Part shown: positions 25,181-32,520 of the stretch, one piece after another | How the letters are laid out: every line of letters begins with the position of its first letter | Position numbering within the stretch: position 1 is the stretch's first letter | Source: Rhizobium sp. BK251 | GTDB taxonomy: Bacteria; Pseudomonadota; Alphaproteobacteria; Rhizobiales; Rhizobiaceae | Assembly: GCF_004345245.1 (NCBI RefSeq) | Contig: NZ_SLUQ01000005.1 | Coordinates: 62,001 to 126,000, forward strand | Direction: 5' to 3' | DNA: 64,000 nucleotides | The notes under the pieces: generated by a model | The model's input: only the letters and a program-made list of their open reading frames with translations | Told to the model about the DNA's origin: nothing | Database searches by the model: none | Translations under genes and position numbers: made by a program

Positions 25181-25199
25181 TATATAGGAGTCCTATATA
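25181..25199. promoter_or_regulatory. Perfect MarR-type palindromic operator
   Basis: TATATAGGA-G-TCCTATATA is a perfect 9-bp inverted repeat with a 1-nt centre, 9 nt upstream of the marR ATG (25172). The size and symmetry suit a MarR dimer. The TATATA arms overlap where a -10 element would be expected, so binding would block transcription of marR and perhaps affect arsC on the other side. Confidence 0.75.
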
Positions 25200-25351
25200 A
25201 ATACAAGAGGGCTGGAAGTTTTAGTGGGAGGAAGGCGATACGGTGGCTCCCCAGGCGGTACCGACAACCTTTGGATCGTCAGTCGAAGCAATGCCTGATA
25301 GGACTGCCGAAACACCCGATGCACATAATCCGCCGCTGAGAGGACATGACC

Positions 25352-25774
25352 ATGGATGCCACGATCTACCACAATCCGGACTGCGGCACCTCGCGCAATA
25401 CATTGGCAATGATACGCAATGCCGGGATCGAGCCGACGGTCATTGAATATCTGAAGGATCCGCCCTCCCGTGAACGGCTTGCGGAACTGATTGCCGATGC
25501 CGGGCTGACGGTGCGCCAGGCCGTTCGCGAAAAGGGTACATCCTATGCGGAGCTCGGCCTCGACGACTCCGCGCTGACCGACACCCAGCTGCTGGACGCG
25601 ATGCTGGATCATCCGATCCTCATCAACCGTCCCTTCGTCGTTACACCGCTTGGCACGCGCCTCTGCCGCCCCTCGGAAATCGTCCTGGAAATCCTTCCCG
25701 ACACGCACAAGGGACCATTCACCAAGGAGGACGGCGAAAAGGTGCTCGACGAGAAGGGAAGACGGATCGCCTGA
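25352..25774 (+). CDS. arsC: Arsenate reductase, glutaredoxin-coupled ArsC type
   Basis: A 140-residue protein. TIYHNPDCGTSRNTLAMIR carries the catalytic Cys11; the conserved three-Arg/FVV region reads LINRPFVVTPLGTRLCRPSE. It reduces arsenate to arsenite using glutaredoxin and glutathione in the cytosol. ATG 25352 is preferred over ATG 25346 because GAGAGG is then 8 nt away. There is no arsenite pump, arsR or arsH next to it. It diverges from the MarR gene; an ArsC-like protein in another redox role (Spx/YffB) is possible, but the Arg pattern favours ArsC. Confidence 0.88.
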   Translation: MDATIYHNPDCGTSRNTLAMIRNAGIEPTVIEYLKDPPSRERLAELIADAGLTVRQAVREKGTSYAELGLDDSALTDTQLLDAMLDHPILINRPFVVTPLGTRLCRPSEIVLEILPDTHKGPFTKEDGEKVLDEKGRRIA

Positions 25775-25786
25775 TCGCCCGCTTCC

Positions 25787-25804
25787 GGCCGATGGCAATC
25801 GGCC
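25787..25804. terminator. Hairpin between convergent arsC and lysR
   Basis: GGCCGAT (25787-25793) pairs with ATCGGCC (25798-25804) over a GGCA loop, between the arsC stop (25774) and the minus-strand lysR stop (25823). No clear U run. Confidence 0.45.
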
Positions 25805-25822
25805 TGCCGCGGCGAGCGGCCG

Positions 25823-26725
25823 CTACGCCATCCACTTGCGATGGTCGACAAAACGTTCCGCGAGCAGGTCGATGAACAGCCGAACCTTCGTCGGAAGGTG
25901 GCTCCTGTTCGGATAGACGGCGTTGATGCTGAACTCCACGGGCCTGTAGCTCGGCATCATCCGCACCATGCGTCCCTCGGCGAGGTCCTCGAACACGACG
26001 AAGCTCGGCGCCAGAAATATGCCCTGCCCGGTAAGTGTCAGGTATCGCAGCGTCTCGGCGCTGTTCGAGACAACATTCCCGCCGACCTTTGCGCTCTGCT
26101 GCTGGCCGTTTTCGTCCTCGAAGCGCCATTCCTCGCCAAAGGGATAATAGGTGTAGCGCAGGCAGTTGTGCTCGGAGATCTCGGCCGGCGTCCTCGGCTC
26201 CTGATGCGTTTCCAGGTATTCGGGCGAGCAGACGAGAATATGCCGCCAGGGCGTCAGCTTCCTCACGATAAGACTCGAGTCCGGTGGCGGTGTGGTGCGG
26301 ATAACGAGGTCGTACCCGTCCTCGATCATGTCGATCATCCGTTCGCCGACATTGAAGTCGAGCGAGATCGATGGATATTGCGCCATGAACTCGCTGATGA
26401 CCGGCAGCAGGAAGCGCACGATCGCGGAGCTGGCATAGACCCTCAGCGTGCCGCGCGGCGTCGATGTCAGCGCACCGGCCGCCCGGTCGGCCTCCTCGAG
26501 GTCGGCAAGGATCTGCGATGAGCGCTCGTAGTAGTATTTGCCGGTTTCGGTGAGGCTTACCTTGCGCGTCGTGCGGTTCAGGAGGCGCACGCCGAGCCTT
26601 TCCTCCAACGATTGCACATGGTTGCCGACCATGGTGACGGACATGTTGAGGCGGCGCGCCGCCGCCGAAAAACCTCCGCATTCCACGACGCGGCCGAACA
26701 CTGTCAGGCTAGTCAGCCGATCCAT
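25823..26725 (-). CDS. LysR family transcriptional regulator
   Basis: A 300-residue regulator. The winged helix occupies residues 1-60 (FGRVVECGGFSAAARRLNMS, LEERLGVRLLNRTTRKVSLT). The effector domain follows (GTLRVYASSAIVRFLLPVIS, MIDMIEDGYDLVIRTTPPPD), ending HLPTKVRLFIDLLAERF. This is the CrgA/DsdC-like branch that often controls efflux or oxidoreductase genes. Normally it would act on a divergent gene, but only a degenerate MFS fragment lies on that side (26.85 kb), which suggests that the original target has been lost. Confidence 0.88.
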   Translation of the reverse strand: MDRLTSLTVFGRVVECGGFSAAARRLNMSVTMVGNHVQSLEERLGVRLLNRTTRKVSLTETGKYYYERSSQILADLEEADRAAGALTSTPRGTLRVYASSAIVRFLLPVISEFMAQYPSISLDFNVGERMIDMIEDGYDLVIRTTPPPDSSLIVRKLTPWRHILVCSPEYLETHQEPRTPAEISEHNCLRYTYYPFGEEWRFEDENGQQQSAKVGGNVVSNSAETLRYLTLTGQGIFLAPSFVVFEDLAEGRMVRMMPSYRPVEFSINAVYPNRSHLPTKVRLFIDLLAERFVDHRKWMA

Positions 26726-26845
26726 TGATGCCCTCGATTATCCGCTGAGAGTTGATGATCCTTCCCGAGATAAGCAGATTATCAGAACGCGCGCGTGGAC
26801 GCATTCTCCATCTCATCGAACACAGCCTCGAGCTGGCGAGGCATC

Positions 26846-26935
26846 GAGATCGAGACCGCGCATCCGCTCTTGAACCTGCGCCTGCTCGTGCGCCGCAACT
26901 TCGGCTTCGGCATTCTGGCGAACTTCGGCTCGGCT
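26846..26935 (+). pseudogene. Relic of an EmrB/QacA (DHA2) MFS efflux gene
   Basis: In one frame (26795-26986) the plus strand reads RGIEIETAHPLLNLRLLVRR then NFGFGILANFGSALGF before drifting off and stopping. The pattern E-x-A/N-HPLL(N/D)LRLLxRRNFxxGxxxNF is a familiar segment from the middle of 14-helix DHA2 drug exporters. No start, no flanking helices and no continuation are visible. It fills most of the 306-nt gap 26726-27031 between lysR and the next MFS gene. The match is from memory of the family and short, so moderate confidence. Confidence 0.45.
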
Positions 26936-27001
26936 CTCGGTTTCGGTCGGGCGGCAACAGCTCAAGGGTTTTTCGGAACCGGCTGAACTCTTTGCGGTCG
27001 C

Positions 27002-27028
27002 GGCGGAGGCTGCCTGACCGCCTCCGCC
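27002..27028 (-). terminator. Hairpin terminator after YbfB-type MFS gene
   Basis: GGCGGAGGC (27002-27010) pairs perfectly with GCCTCCGCC (27020-27028), directly after the minus-strand stop at 27032. No strong U tract. Confidence 0.6.
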
Positions 27029-27031
27029 CGT

Positions 27032-28261
27032 CTATCCCGAAATGCTCGGCACCGCTCTCGCCCTCTTCGGCGCGAGGAAGTCGGCCGCGAAGGCGAGGGC
27101 GAGGGCGGTGGCGCCGAGAAGGAAGATCAGCGCATAATTCTCCTTCGAATAGGAAAACAGGAAGGAATATCCGTAGCCGCCGATCGCCTGGAAGAGCGCA
27201 AAGGCCGTGGTCGCGCGGCTCCAGGCCTGCCGCTGTGCCGCTGGGCCATGCGGCAGGATTTCGTGGATACGGCCGAGAACCAGGGGCACGATGCCTGGTG
27301 TGAAGATGCCGAGGATGATGGTTGCAGCGACAATTGCGTAAGTATTGCCGCTGAGCCCCAGAAGCAGCGCAGCGAGACCCTGGAGTACCAGTGCCATGCG
27401 ATAGGCGGCCCGGAAGCCGATGCGATCGGCCATGTATCCGTTGAGCACGGGCCCCGCGATGGCGGCGATGCCATAGATGACCCAGAAGACAGCGCCCGTT
27501 CCCGGACCCCGGTTCAGGCCACGGGCGACATAGTCGACGAGCAGGATCATTGCCGGGACAAGCCCGAGCGCATTGGCGGCATACTGGCCGTAGACGACAC
27601 CGAGCGATCGGGGGGCGCGAGCCTCGGCATGGGCGGCGTGGCTGGCGGCCACCGGCGCCGGCGGGTTGGAGGCCGGCCAGCCGAACCAGCTGATTGCCGT
27701 CAGGATGAGCGAGACCACGCCGAGCCCCATCCATGTCTGCCTCAGGCCAAGCGTCATGAGTTCCGGGATCAGCGTGCCGGACGCGGCAATGCCCAGTCCG
27801 AGGCCGAGAAAGATCATGCCGCTGACAAAGCCGCGTCGTGCTGCCGGTATATGCGGCAGGATGCTGGTTGCGACGAGAACCATGATCGAGCCGCCGGCCA
27901 GCCCGGAAAGGAAGCGCCAGACGAAGAACCAGCTTGCGGAGAGCGGAAAGCCGCAGGCGAAGAAGGCAACTGTGGCAAGCGCCATCAGCAGCCTGAGGGC
28001 GTTCCGGTTCGAAAGCCCGGCCGCAAGCGGGCGTCCCACGAGTGCACCGACCAGATAGCCTGCGAAGTTTGCCGCGCCAAGCGTCACCGCTTCCGAGGCT
28101 GAAAACCAATGCTGCTCGATGAGCGAGGGGATGAGCGGTGTATAGGCAAATCGCGCAAGGCCGATTGCCACGAGGCTGCCGCTGAGGCCCGAGATGGTGG
28201 CGTACCAGGCGGCACTGCTCAGCGCCGGAACATCGGGCACGGGATCGGATTGGATGGTCAT
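27032..28261 (-). CDS. YbfB/YjiJ family MFS transporter
   Basis: A 409-residue, 12-helix transporter. The N-terminus reads AWYATISGLSGSLVAIGLAR then FAYTPLIPSLIEQ, the G-x-ARFAYTPLLP signature of the YbfB/YjiJ family. A second mark is GAANFAGYLVGALVGRPLA. Substrate unknown; probably a drug or metabolite exporter in the inner membrane. ATG 28261 follows GAAAGA; the frame is open to 28348. It lies 204 nt downstream of a TetR gene on the same strand, and the gap has no other gene, so the TetR protein may control it. Confidence 0.8.
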   Translation of the reverse strand: MTIQSDPVPDVPALSSAAWYATISGLSGSLVAIGLARFAYTPLIPSLIEQHWFSASEAVTLGAANFAGYLVGALVGRPLAAGLSNRNALRLLMALATVAFFACGFPLSASWFFVWRFLSGLAGGSIMVLVATSILPHIPAARRGFVSGMIFLGLGLGIAASGTLIPELMTLGLRQTWMGLGVVSLILTAISWFGWPASNPPAPVAASHAAHAEARAPRSLGVVYGQYAANALGLVPAMILLVDYVARGLNRGPGTGAVFWVIYGIAAIAGPVLNGYMADRIGFRAAYRMALVLQGLAALLLGLSGNTYAIVAATIILGIFTPGIVPLVLGRIHEILPHGPAAQRQAWSRATTAFALFQAIGGYGYSFLFSYSKENYALIFLLGATALALAFAADFLAPKRARAVPSISG

Positions 28262-28465
28262 GTCGATCTTTCGGGTTCGGGGCTCGTGGAGCCGTGCATG
28301 CGCAGTTGTAGGGGTGGAAGGGAGTGCCGATGCCATTGGCAAGCGCATCCCCGCTCCGGTCTTTTGACCAGAGGCCGCGGTCGATTGTTGAGGGAAAGGC
28401 GGGAGCGGGTTGCTACGGACCGGAGGGCGACACCGCGCTCGCGCCGGGCCTTGCGAGCGGCGGCG

Positions 28466-29077
28466 TCATCGCTCCGTCCTCTCTTCGAGGGGCGGGAGGC
28501 CGATCATCGCCATCACGGGTCGGACCACGCCCTCGAGGAGTGCGCGGTCGGGCCGAATGCGTGCCAGAACCCGCAGGCCGAACGAGGTCGAAAGCAGGAG
28601 GCGGGCGAGATCTTCGGCCGGTTGGCGCAGCTCTATCTCGCCGTTTGCGGCGGCGGCGTTGAGGCAGCGTCGGAAGAAAGCTTCGAACGCCTCGCTCTCG
28701 GCAGCGATGACGCGCTGTACTTCAGGATCGTCAGGCCGGGATTCCAGCGCCGAATTGACCAACATGCATCCGCGATGCTCGCTGTCGGCGATCGATCGCT
28801 CGATGGTTTCGGCAAAGAAGGCCGGGATCGCGGCATGGGGGGATTTCGTCGTCTCCATTCGCCTGATGCGCTCCCGCAGCGAGCGGTCGAGATAGTGATC
28901 GAGCGCACGAAGATAGAGGTGTCGCTTGTCTCCGAATGCATTGTAGAGGCTCGCAGGCGTAATACCCATCGCCTCCGTCAGGTCGCGCGTCGACGTCGCC
29001 TCGTATCCCTTGGACCAGAAGGCGTTCTGCGCAGCCTCGAGAACCTCGTCCTCGTTGAATTGTCGCGACCTGCCCAC
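28466..29077 (-). CDS. TetR/AcrR family regulator
   Basis: A 203-residue regulator. Helix-turn-helix in residues 10-55 (EDEVLEAAQNAFWSKGYEAT, GITPASLYNAFGDKRHLYLR). The C-terminal domain (RGCMLVNSALESRPDDPEVQ, QPAEDLARLLLSTSFGLRVL) is the TetR_C type seen with quinone- or electrophile-responsive AcrR proteins (NemR/YxaF-like), in which the Cys of GCMLVN is often the sensor. A long inverted repeat lies 12 nt upstream. The probable target is itself and the MFS gene downstream. Confidence 0.88.
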   Translation of the reverse strand: MGRSRQFNEDEVLEAAQNAFWSKGYEATSTRDLTEAMGITPASLYNAFGDKRHLYLRALDHYLDRSLRERIRRMETTKSPHAAIPAFFAETIERSIADSEHRGCMLVNSALESRPDDPEVQRVIAAESEAFEAFFRRCLNAAAANGEIELRQPAEDLARLLLSTSFGLRVLARIRPDRALLEGVVRPVMAMIGLPPLEERTER

Positions 29078-29089
29078 GGCGCGGCTCCA

Positions 29090-29135
29090 TTTTAGATCAA
29101 TTGCTTCAAAATTAATTAGAGCAAACGATCTAAAA
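29090..29135. promoter_or_regulatory. Long inverted repeat, TetR operator candidate
   Basis: TTTTAGATCAATTGCTTC at 29090 is mirrored by GAGCAAACGATCTAAAA ending at 29135. The arms TTTTAGATCnnTTGCT are shared, separated by about 11 AT-rich nt. It starts 13 nt upstream of the tetR ATG (29077) and would overlap its promoter. Two half-sites this far apart could bind a pair of dimers. The rest of 29136-29318 shows no gene. Confidence 0.7.
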
Positions 29136-29318
29136 TTTCAAGGGGCGGATTCGTCTTCTTCGATTGCTGGCGAATTCCTTCGGTTTCGTGGGCGGAATCG
29201 ATCCACACTCGTGCCGGCCGCGATGAAAAACAGCTGGCAAGCAAAATCACGACCTGAGGCATGTTGCGCTAGACGCCTTCCGGTGAGCCGGGCGCGTTAC
29301 GCCCATCCCGTCTTCCGG

Positions 29319-29642
29319 TCATGCGGGCTGCAGCGATGTCACCGTTCCCTGGTCATCGACCACGCAGCGGAACTTGCGTCCGCCGGCATCGAGATCGACG
29401 CTGTAGCTCTTGGCGTCGATCTGCTGGGAACCCGTCGGAAGCACCTTGGTGCCTTGCCCGGCGGCGTTGCTCGCAGCGCTGGCACAGACGAGCTGGAGAT
29501 CGGCAGGCGCGGTCTGCAGCGTCGTTCGCGCCATATTCTGCGCGTCTGGGCCGGGGTCGGACTGGCATCCGGCAAGGATGCCGGCACATAGCAGGGCCGT
29601 TGCGACCCCATGACGGTTCAGCTTTGCACTCGACAAACTCAC
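29319..29642 (-). CDS. Small lipoprotein of unknown function
   Basis: A 107-residue protein. The signal HGVATALLCAGILAGC ends in a lipobox L-A-G-C, so it should be lipid-anchored at Cys26 or so. The mature part has three more cysteines (QLVCASA, KFRCVVD) and a C-terminal hairpin SVDLDAGGRKFRCVVDDQGT. No family recognised. It lies 18 nt downstream of the L,D-transpeptidase gene on the same strand, which suggests an envelope role. Confidence 0.7.
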   Translation of the reverse strand: MSLSSAKLNRHGVATALLCAGILAGCQSDPGPDAQNMARTTLQTAPADLQLVCASAASNAAGQGTKVLPTGSQQIDAKSYSVDLDAGGRKFRCVVDDQGTVTSLQPA

Positions 29643-29660
29643 CCTCCCCCGATTTGCGCC

Positions 29661-30374
29661 TCACACCCCTTTGTACAAGGCGGCCCCCTGCATCAGCACG
29701 ATGACCTTCGCGCCGACGTTGATGCGTGCATGCAGATCTGTGATGTCGTCATTGTTCATGCGTATGCATCCCGAGGAAACGTCGAGGCCGATCGTCCAGG
29801 GCTCAGGCGTCCCGTGGATGCGATATATGGTGTCGTTGTCCCCTTCGTAGAGATAGAGCGCACGCGCGCCGAGTGGGTTTTCTGGGCCGCCGGGCATCCC
29901 GCCTGCCCATTTCCTTGCGTTCTCGTCGCGTGCGACCATCTCTGCCGGTGGCGTCCAGGTCGGCCATTCTGCCATCCGGCCGACGCGGACGATGCCCGCC
30001 CAGCCGAAGCCCTCGCGCCCGACGCCGATGCCGTAACGGATCGCCTGATTGTCGGGCTGGACGAGGTAGAGGAAGTGCTGGTTGCCGTCGATGATGATCG
30101 TACCCGGCTGCTCGGCGGTGCGGAACCGCACGATCTGCCGCCTGAAGGCCTCGGGCGGCTGGTTGTTGCGGGCATAATATTGCCGCGCCTTCTTTCGGTC
30201 GTAGTCGACCCATTTCCGCGTCTTCGCGTCATAGATCTGGGTCTGGGCGTAGAGAGCCGCAGGCACGCCGAGGGCGAGCGTCGCTGCCATCAAGGCGAGC
30301 AGGAGCTTCCTGCCCCTTGCGGGGGCAGCATGGCGGCCAGGTTTGGGACGAGGCGATCTAGAGTTTCCGGTCAT
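29661..30374 (-). CDS. L,D-transpeptidase (YkuD/ErfK family)
   Basis: A 237-residue exported protein: a basic N-terminus then LLLALMAATLALGVPAALYA as signal or anchor. The YkuD catalytic motif is present as IHGTPEPWTIGLDVSSGCIR, with His and the nucleophile Cys in SSGCIRM. Rhizobia have many such enzymes, which form 3-3 crosslinks in peptidoglycan or attach outer-membrane proteins to it. ATG 30374 overlaps the stop of the upstream binding-protein gene (ATGA); a GTG at 30386 is the alternative. Followed by a lipoprotein gene. Confidence 0.88.
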   Translation of the reverse strand: MTGNSRSPRPKPGRHAAPARGRKLLLALMAATLALGVPAALYAQTQIYDAKTRKWVDYDRKKARQYYARNNQPPEAFRRQIVRFRTAEQPGTIIIDGNQHFLYLVQPDNQAIRYGIGVGREGFGWAGIVRVGRMAEWPTWTPPAEMVARDENARKWAGGMPGGPENPLGARALYLYEGDNDTIYRIHGTPEPWTIGLDVSSGCIRMNNDDITDLHARINVGAKVIVLMQGAALYKGV

Positions 30375-31330
30375 GGCTTTGCCCACCTATCCACGCGTGT
30401 TTCGTGAGCGTTGACCCAGGATCTGGCGAAGGAAAGCGGCTCCTGCCGTTCCACCTGAAGCGCATATGTCATGTTGGTGACTTCGTCGGGGGAGAAATCC
30501 GCCTGCTCGAGGAAGCGGACAACCTCGGGATGCTTCTTTCCGAAGGCGGTGGAGTAGGCGATGTAGAAATGCGCTGCGTCCCAGGCGACCGGTGCGCTCG
30601 ACTTGCTGATCCAGAGAGGATCCTCACGCGATGCGATTTTCCATTTTTCGGGATCGTAGGGTGGTTCCGTCAGGCGCACGACCTTATGCAGCTCGAAAAC
30701 ATGGTGCGGAGCATAGCAGTAGAACACCATGGGTCGCCCGGTTGCCACCGCCGCGTCGACCGCTGCCATGGCGACGTCTTCCTCGGCTTCAACGAGCGTC
30801 AGGTTCTTGACATAGCCGTAGCTGTTCGCCTTGACGCGCTCGATCTCCGTCGAAGACCAGGCCGGCGAGCCGATCCACAGTTCGCCTTTCCCGTCGCCAT
30901 CCGTGTCGAGCGCGGCCGTCTTTGCCGGATCGAGAAGATCCTCGACACTTTTGATGCCCAGTGCCGCCGCGTCCGACGTGGCGCAGAGCCCCTGCCAGGC
31001 CGGTACGCCGCGTTTGGTGAGCGCGACAGCGCCTTTTTCGGTAACGTAGGTTTTGACGAGGTTGTCGAGATTGGGTCGCCACACTTCGGCGTAAATATCG
31101 ACGTCGCCGGATTCAAGTTCCTTGAAAGCGGTGAGCCCGCCGACCTCGCGAACCTCGGCGTCGAGGTTGAACTCCTTGGCGAGGCCGACCTTCAGAATAT
31201 TGGCGGTGGCCTGGCCGGAGGGCCAGTTCGGCATGGCGATGACTAGATCCGCGCCACGAGCGGGCATCTCCATGCCCATCAAAAACGCCGTAGCGACAGC
31301 GCAAGCAAACAGTCCCGACGCACTCCTCAC
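30371..31330 (-). CDS. Glycine betaine/choline-type ABC substrate-binding protein (OpuAC family), orphan
   Basis: A 319-residue protein. GTG 31330 follows GGGAGG; the signal is ASGLFACAVATAFLMGMEMP then ARGAD. The OpuAC core is clear: LVIAMPNWPSGQATANILKV, DVDIYAEVWRPNLD (a Trp for cation-pi binding), GRPMVFYCYAPHHVFE. It would bind a quaternary amine or similar ligand in the periplasm. No permease or ATPase gene is next to it; instead its stop overlaps the start of an L,D-transpeptidase gene. The complete transporter may be elsewhere. Confidence 0.85.
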   Translation of the reverse strand: MRSASGLFACAVATAFLMGMEMPARGADLVIAMPNWPSGQATANILKVGLAKEFNLDAEVREVGGLTAFKELESGDVDIYAEVWRPNLDNLVKTYVTEKGAVALTKRGVPAWQGLCATSDAAALGIKSVEDLLDPAKTAALDTDGDGKGELWIGSPAWSSTEIERVKANSYGYVKNLTLVEAEEDVAMAAVDAAVATGRPMVFYCYAPHHVFELHKVVRLTEPPYDPEKWKIASREDPLWISKSSAPVAWDAAHFYIAYSTAFGKKHPEVVRFLEQADFSPDEVTNMTYALQVERQEPLSFARSWVNAHETRVDRWAKP

Positions 31331-31492
31331 AGTTTCCTCCCCTCAATTCGCCCGATGGCAACCCACAGGTGGAGAAGCTGCAATCGATGCGCTTTTTGAA
31401 ACTGATCACGTCTGATGCTTGCTGGGAGGATGCAACACGGCAAACGACTTGGCAACGTCCGATTGTCGGGCGTGTGTAAGAGAAACGAAAAG

Positions 31493-31619
31493 AAGAGGGG
31501 ATATTGCGGAAAACGATGCGGGCGCCATGCCCTCAGGGGCGCAAAGAGAACGCGGCCGATGCATAGCGCGGATGTTGCGACGAATTCCGTTTGCGTTAAA
31601 GTGAAAGGAAAACGAAAAG
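31493..31619. promoter_or_regulatory. Repeated AAACGAAAAG elements upstream of glpR
   Basis: AAACGAAAAG occurs at 31493-31502 and again at 31610-31619, just before the glpR start (31629). The reverse complement, TTTTCGTTTT, occurs at 32445 upstream of glpD. DeoR-family GlpR operators are built of TTTCG-type half-sites, so these are candidates for autoregulation. No gene was found in 31331-31628. Confidence 0.4.
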
Positions 31620-31628
31620 GGGCGAACC

Positions 31629-32396
31629 ATGTTCCTCACCGAACGCCAGTCGGAAATACTCGAGCTTGCCAAGGCCAACGGGCGCGTGCTTGTCGAAGAG
31701 CTCGCCACCCGGTTTTCAGTGACGCCGCAAACGATCCGAAAGGATCTCAACGATCTCTGCGACGCGCAGGTGCTGACGAGGATCCACGGGGGCGCGACCT
31801 TTCCGAGCGGTACCGAGAACGTCAAATACGAGGCGCGGCGCCAGATTGCCGCGCGCGAGAAACAGGCGATCGGCGTCGCCGCCGCCAGTCTCATTCCCAA
31901 CAACGCGTCCCTTTTCATCAACATCGGGACGACGACCGAGGCCGTGGGAGAGGCGCTGCTGGACCATCACGAACTGATGGTCATTACCAATAATATCAAT
32001 GTCGCCAATCGCTTGAGGCTTCTTCCCGCCATCGAGGTCGTTATCTCCGGCGGCGTGGTGCGCAGCTCCGATGGCGGCATTGTCGGCGAGGCGGCGGTGG
32101 ATTTCATCCGCCAGTTCAAGGTCGACTATGCCGTCATCGGCGCGTCGGCGATCGATTCCGATGGTGCCTTGCTCGACTTCGATTTTCGGGAAGTGAAGGT
32201 TGCCCAGGCCATCATCGCCAATGCCCGGCACGTCATCCTGGTTGCCGATTCGACGAAGTTCGAGCGCACCGCCCCGGTCCGCATCGGGCAGATATCGCAG
32301 GTGCATACCTTCATCACCGACTTCTGTCCGCTGACTTCGATAAAGCGCATCTGCGCCGAGAGCAATGTGAAGCTGATCGAGACGTCCCAAGCGTGA
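31629..32396 (+). CDS. glpR: DeoR family glycerol-3-phosphate regulon repressor
   Basis: A 255-residue DeoR regulator. The N-terminal helix-turn-helix reads LTERQSEILELAKANGRVLV, FSVTPQTIRKDLNDL, with the IHGGATF hinge. The DeoR sensor domain carries the sugar-phosphate loop LFINIGTTTEAVGEAL and SGGVVRSSDGGIVG, ending VADSTKFERTAPVRIG. It is immediately upstream of, and co-directional with, glpD and the glp transporter operon, as in rhizobial glycerol loci. It should repress them until glycerol-3-phosphate accumulates. AAAGGGGCG precedes ATG 31629. Confidence 0.9.
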   Translation: MFLTERQSEILELAKANGRVLVEELATRFSVTPQTIRKDLNDLCDAQVLTRIHGGATFPSGTENVKYEARRQIAAREKQAIGVAAASLIPNNASLFINIGTTTEAVGEALLDHHELMVITNNINVANRLRLLPAIEVVISGGVVRSSDGGIVGEAAVDFIRQFKVDYAVIGASAIDSDGALLDFDFREVKVAQAIIANARHVILVADSTKFERTAPVRIGQISQVHTFITDFCPLTSIKRICAESNVKLIETSQA

Positions 32397-32423
32397 ATCC
32401 GTGATCCTCCGAGAACGAAGAAC

Positions 32424-32454
32424 ATTCGTTTGACATTCGAAAGATTTTCGTTTT
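32424..32454. promoter_or_regulatory. GlpR-type half-sites upstream of glpD
   Basis: ATTCGTT (32424-32430), ATTCGAAAGA (from 32435) and TTTTCGTTTT (32445-32454) follow at about 10-bp steps, i.e. one per helical turn. TTTTCGTTTT is the reverse complement of an element before glpR. This spacing is as expected for several DeoR-family protomers on one DNA face. A -10-like hexamer is not certain. Confidence 0.5.
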
Positions 32455-32465
32455 AAGCTTGTTTC

Positions 32466-32503
32466 ACTTTCGCATTGCCGAAAAATTTGTGCAATGCGAA
32501 AGT
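32466..32503 (+). promoter_or_regulatory. 13-bp perfect inverted repeat in the glpD leader
   Basis: ACTTTCGCATTGC (32466-32478) is matched exactly by GCAATGCGAAAGT (32491-32503) with a 12-nt AT-rich loop. The right arm ends 8 nt before the glpD ribosome site GGAGGG (32512-32517). It could be a double GlpR operator (TTTCGC halves) or, if transcribed, an RNA hairpin next to the ribosome site. It contains an in-frame ATG at 32494 that would be masked by the stem. Confidence 0.65.
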
Positions 32504-32520
32504 CCTATTCCGGAGGGCAA

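Noticed and set aside
26709..28109. A 466-codon minus-strand frame overlapping the YbfB-type MFS gene
   Set aside because: Arg/Pro-rich shadow in another frame of the same strand; the MFS frame has transmembrane helices and family motifs.
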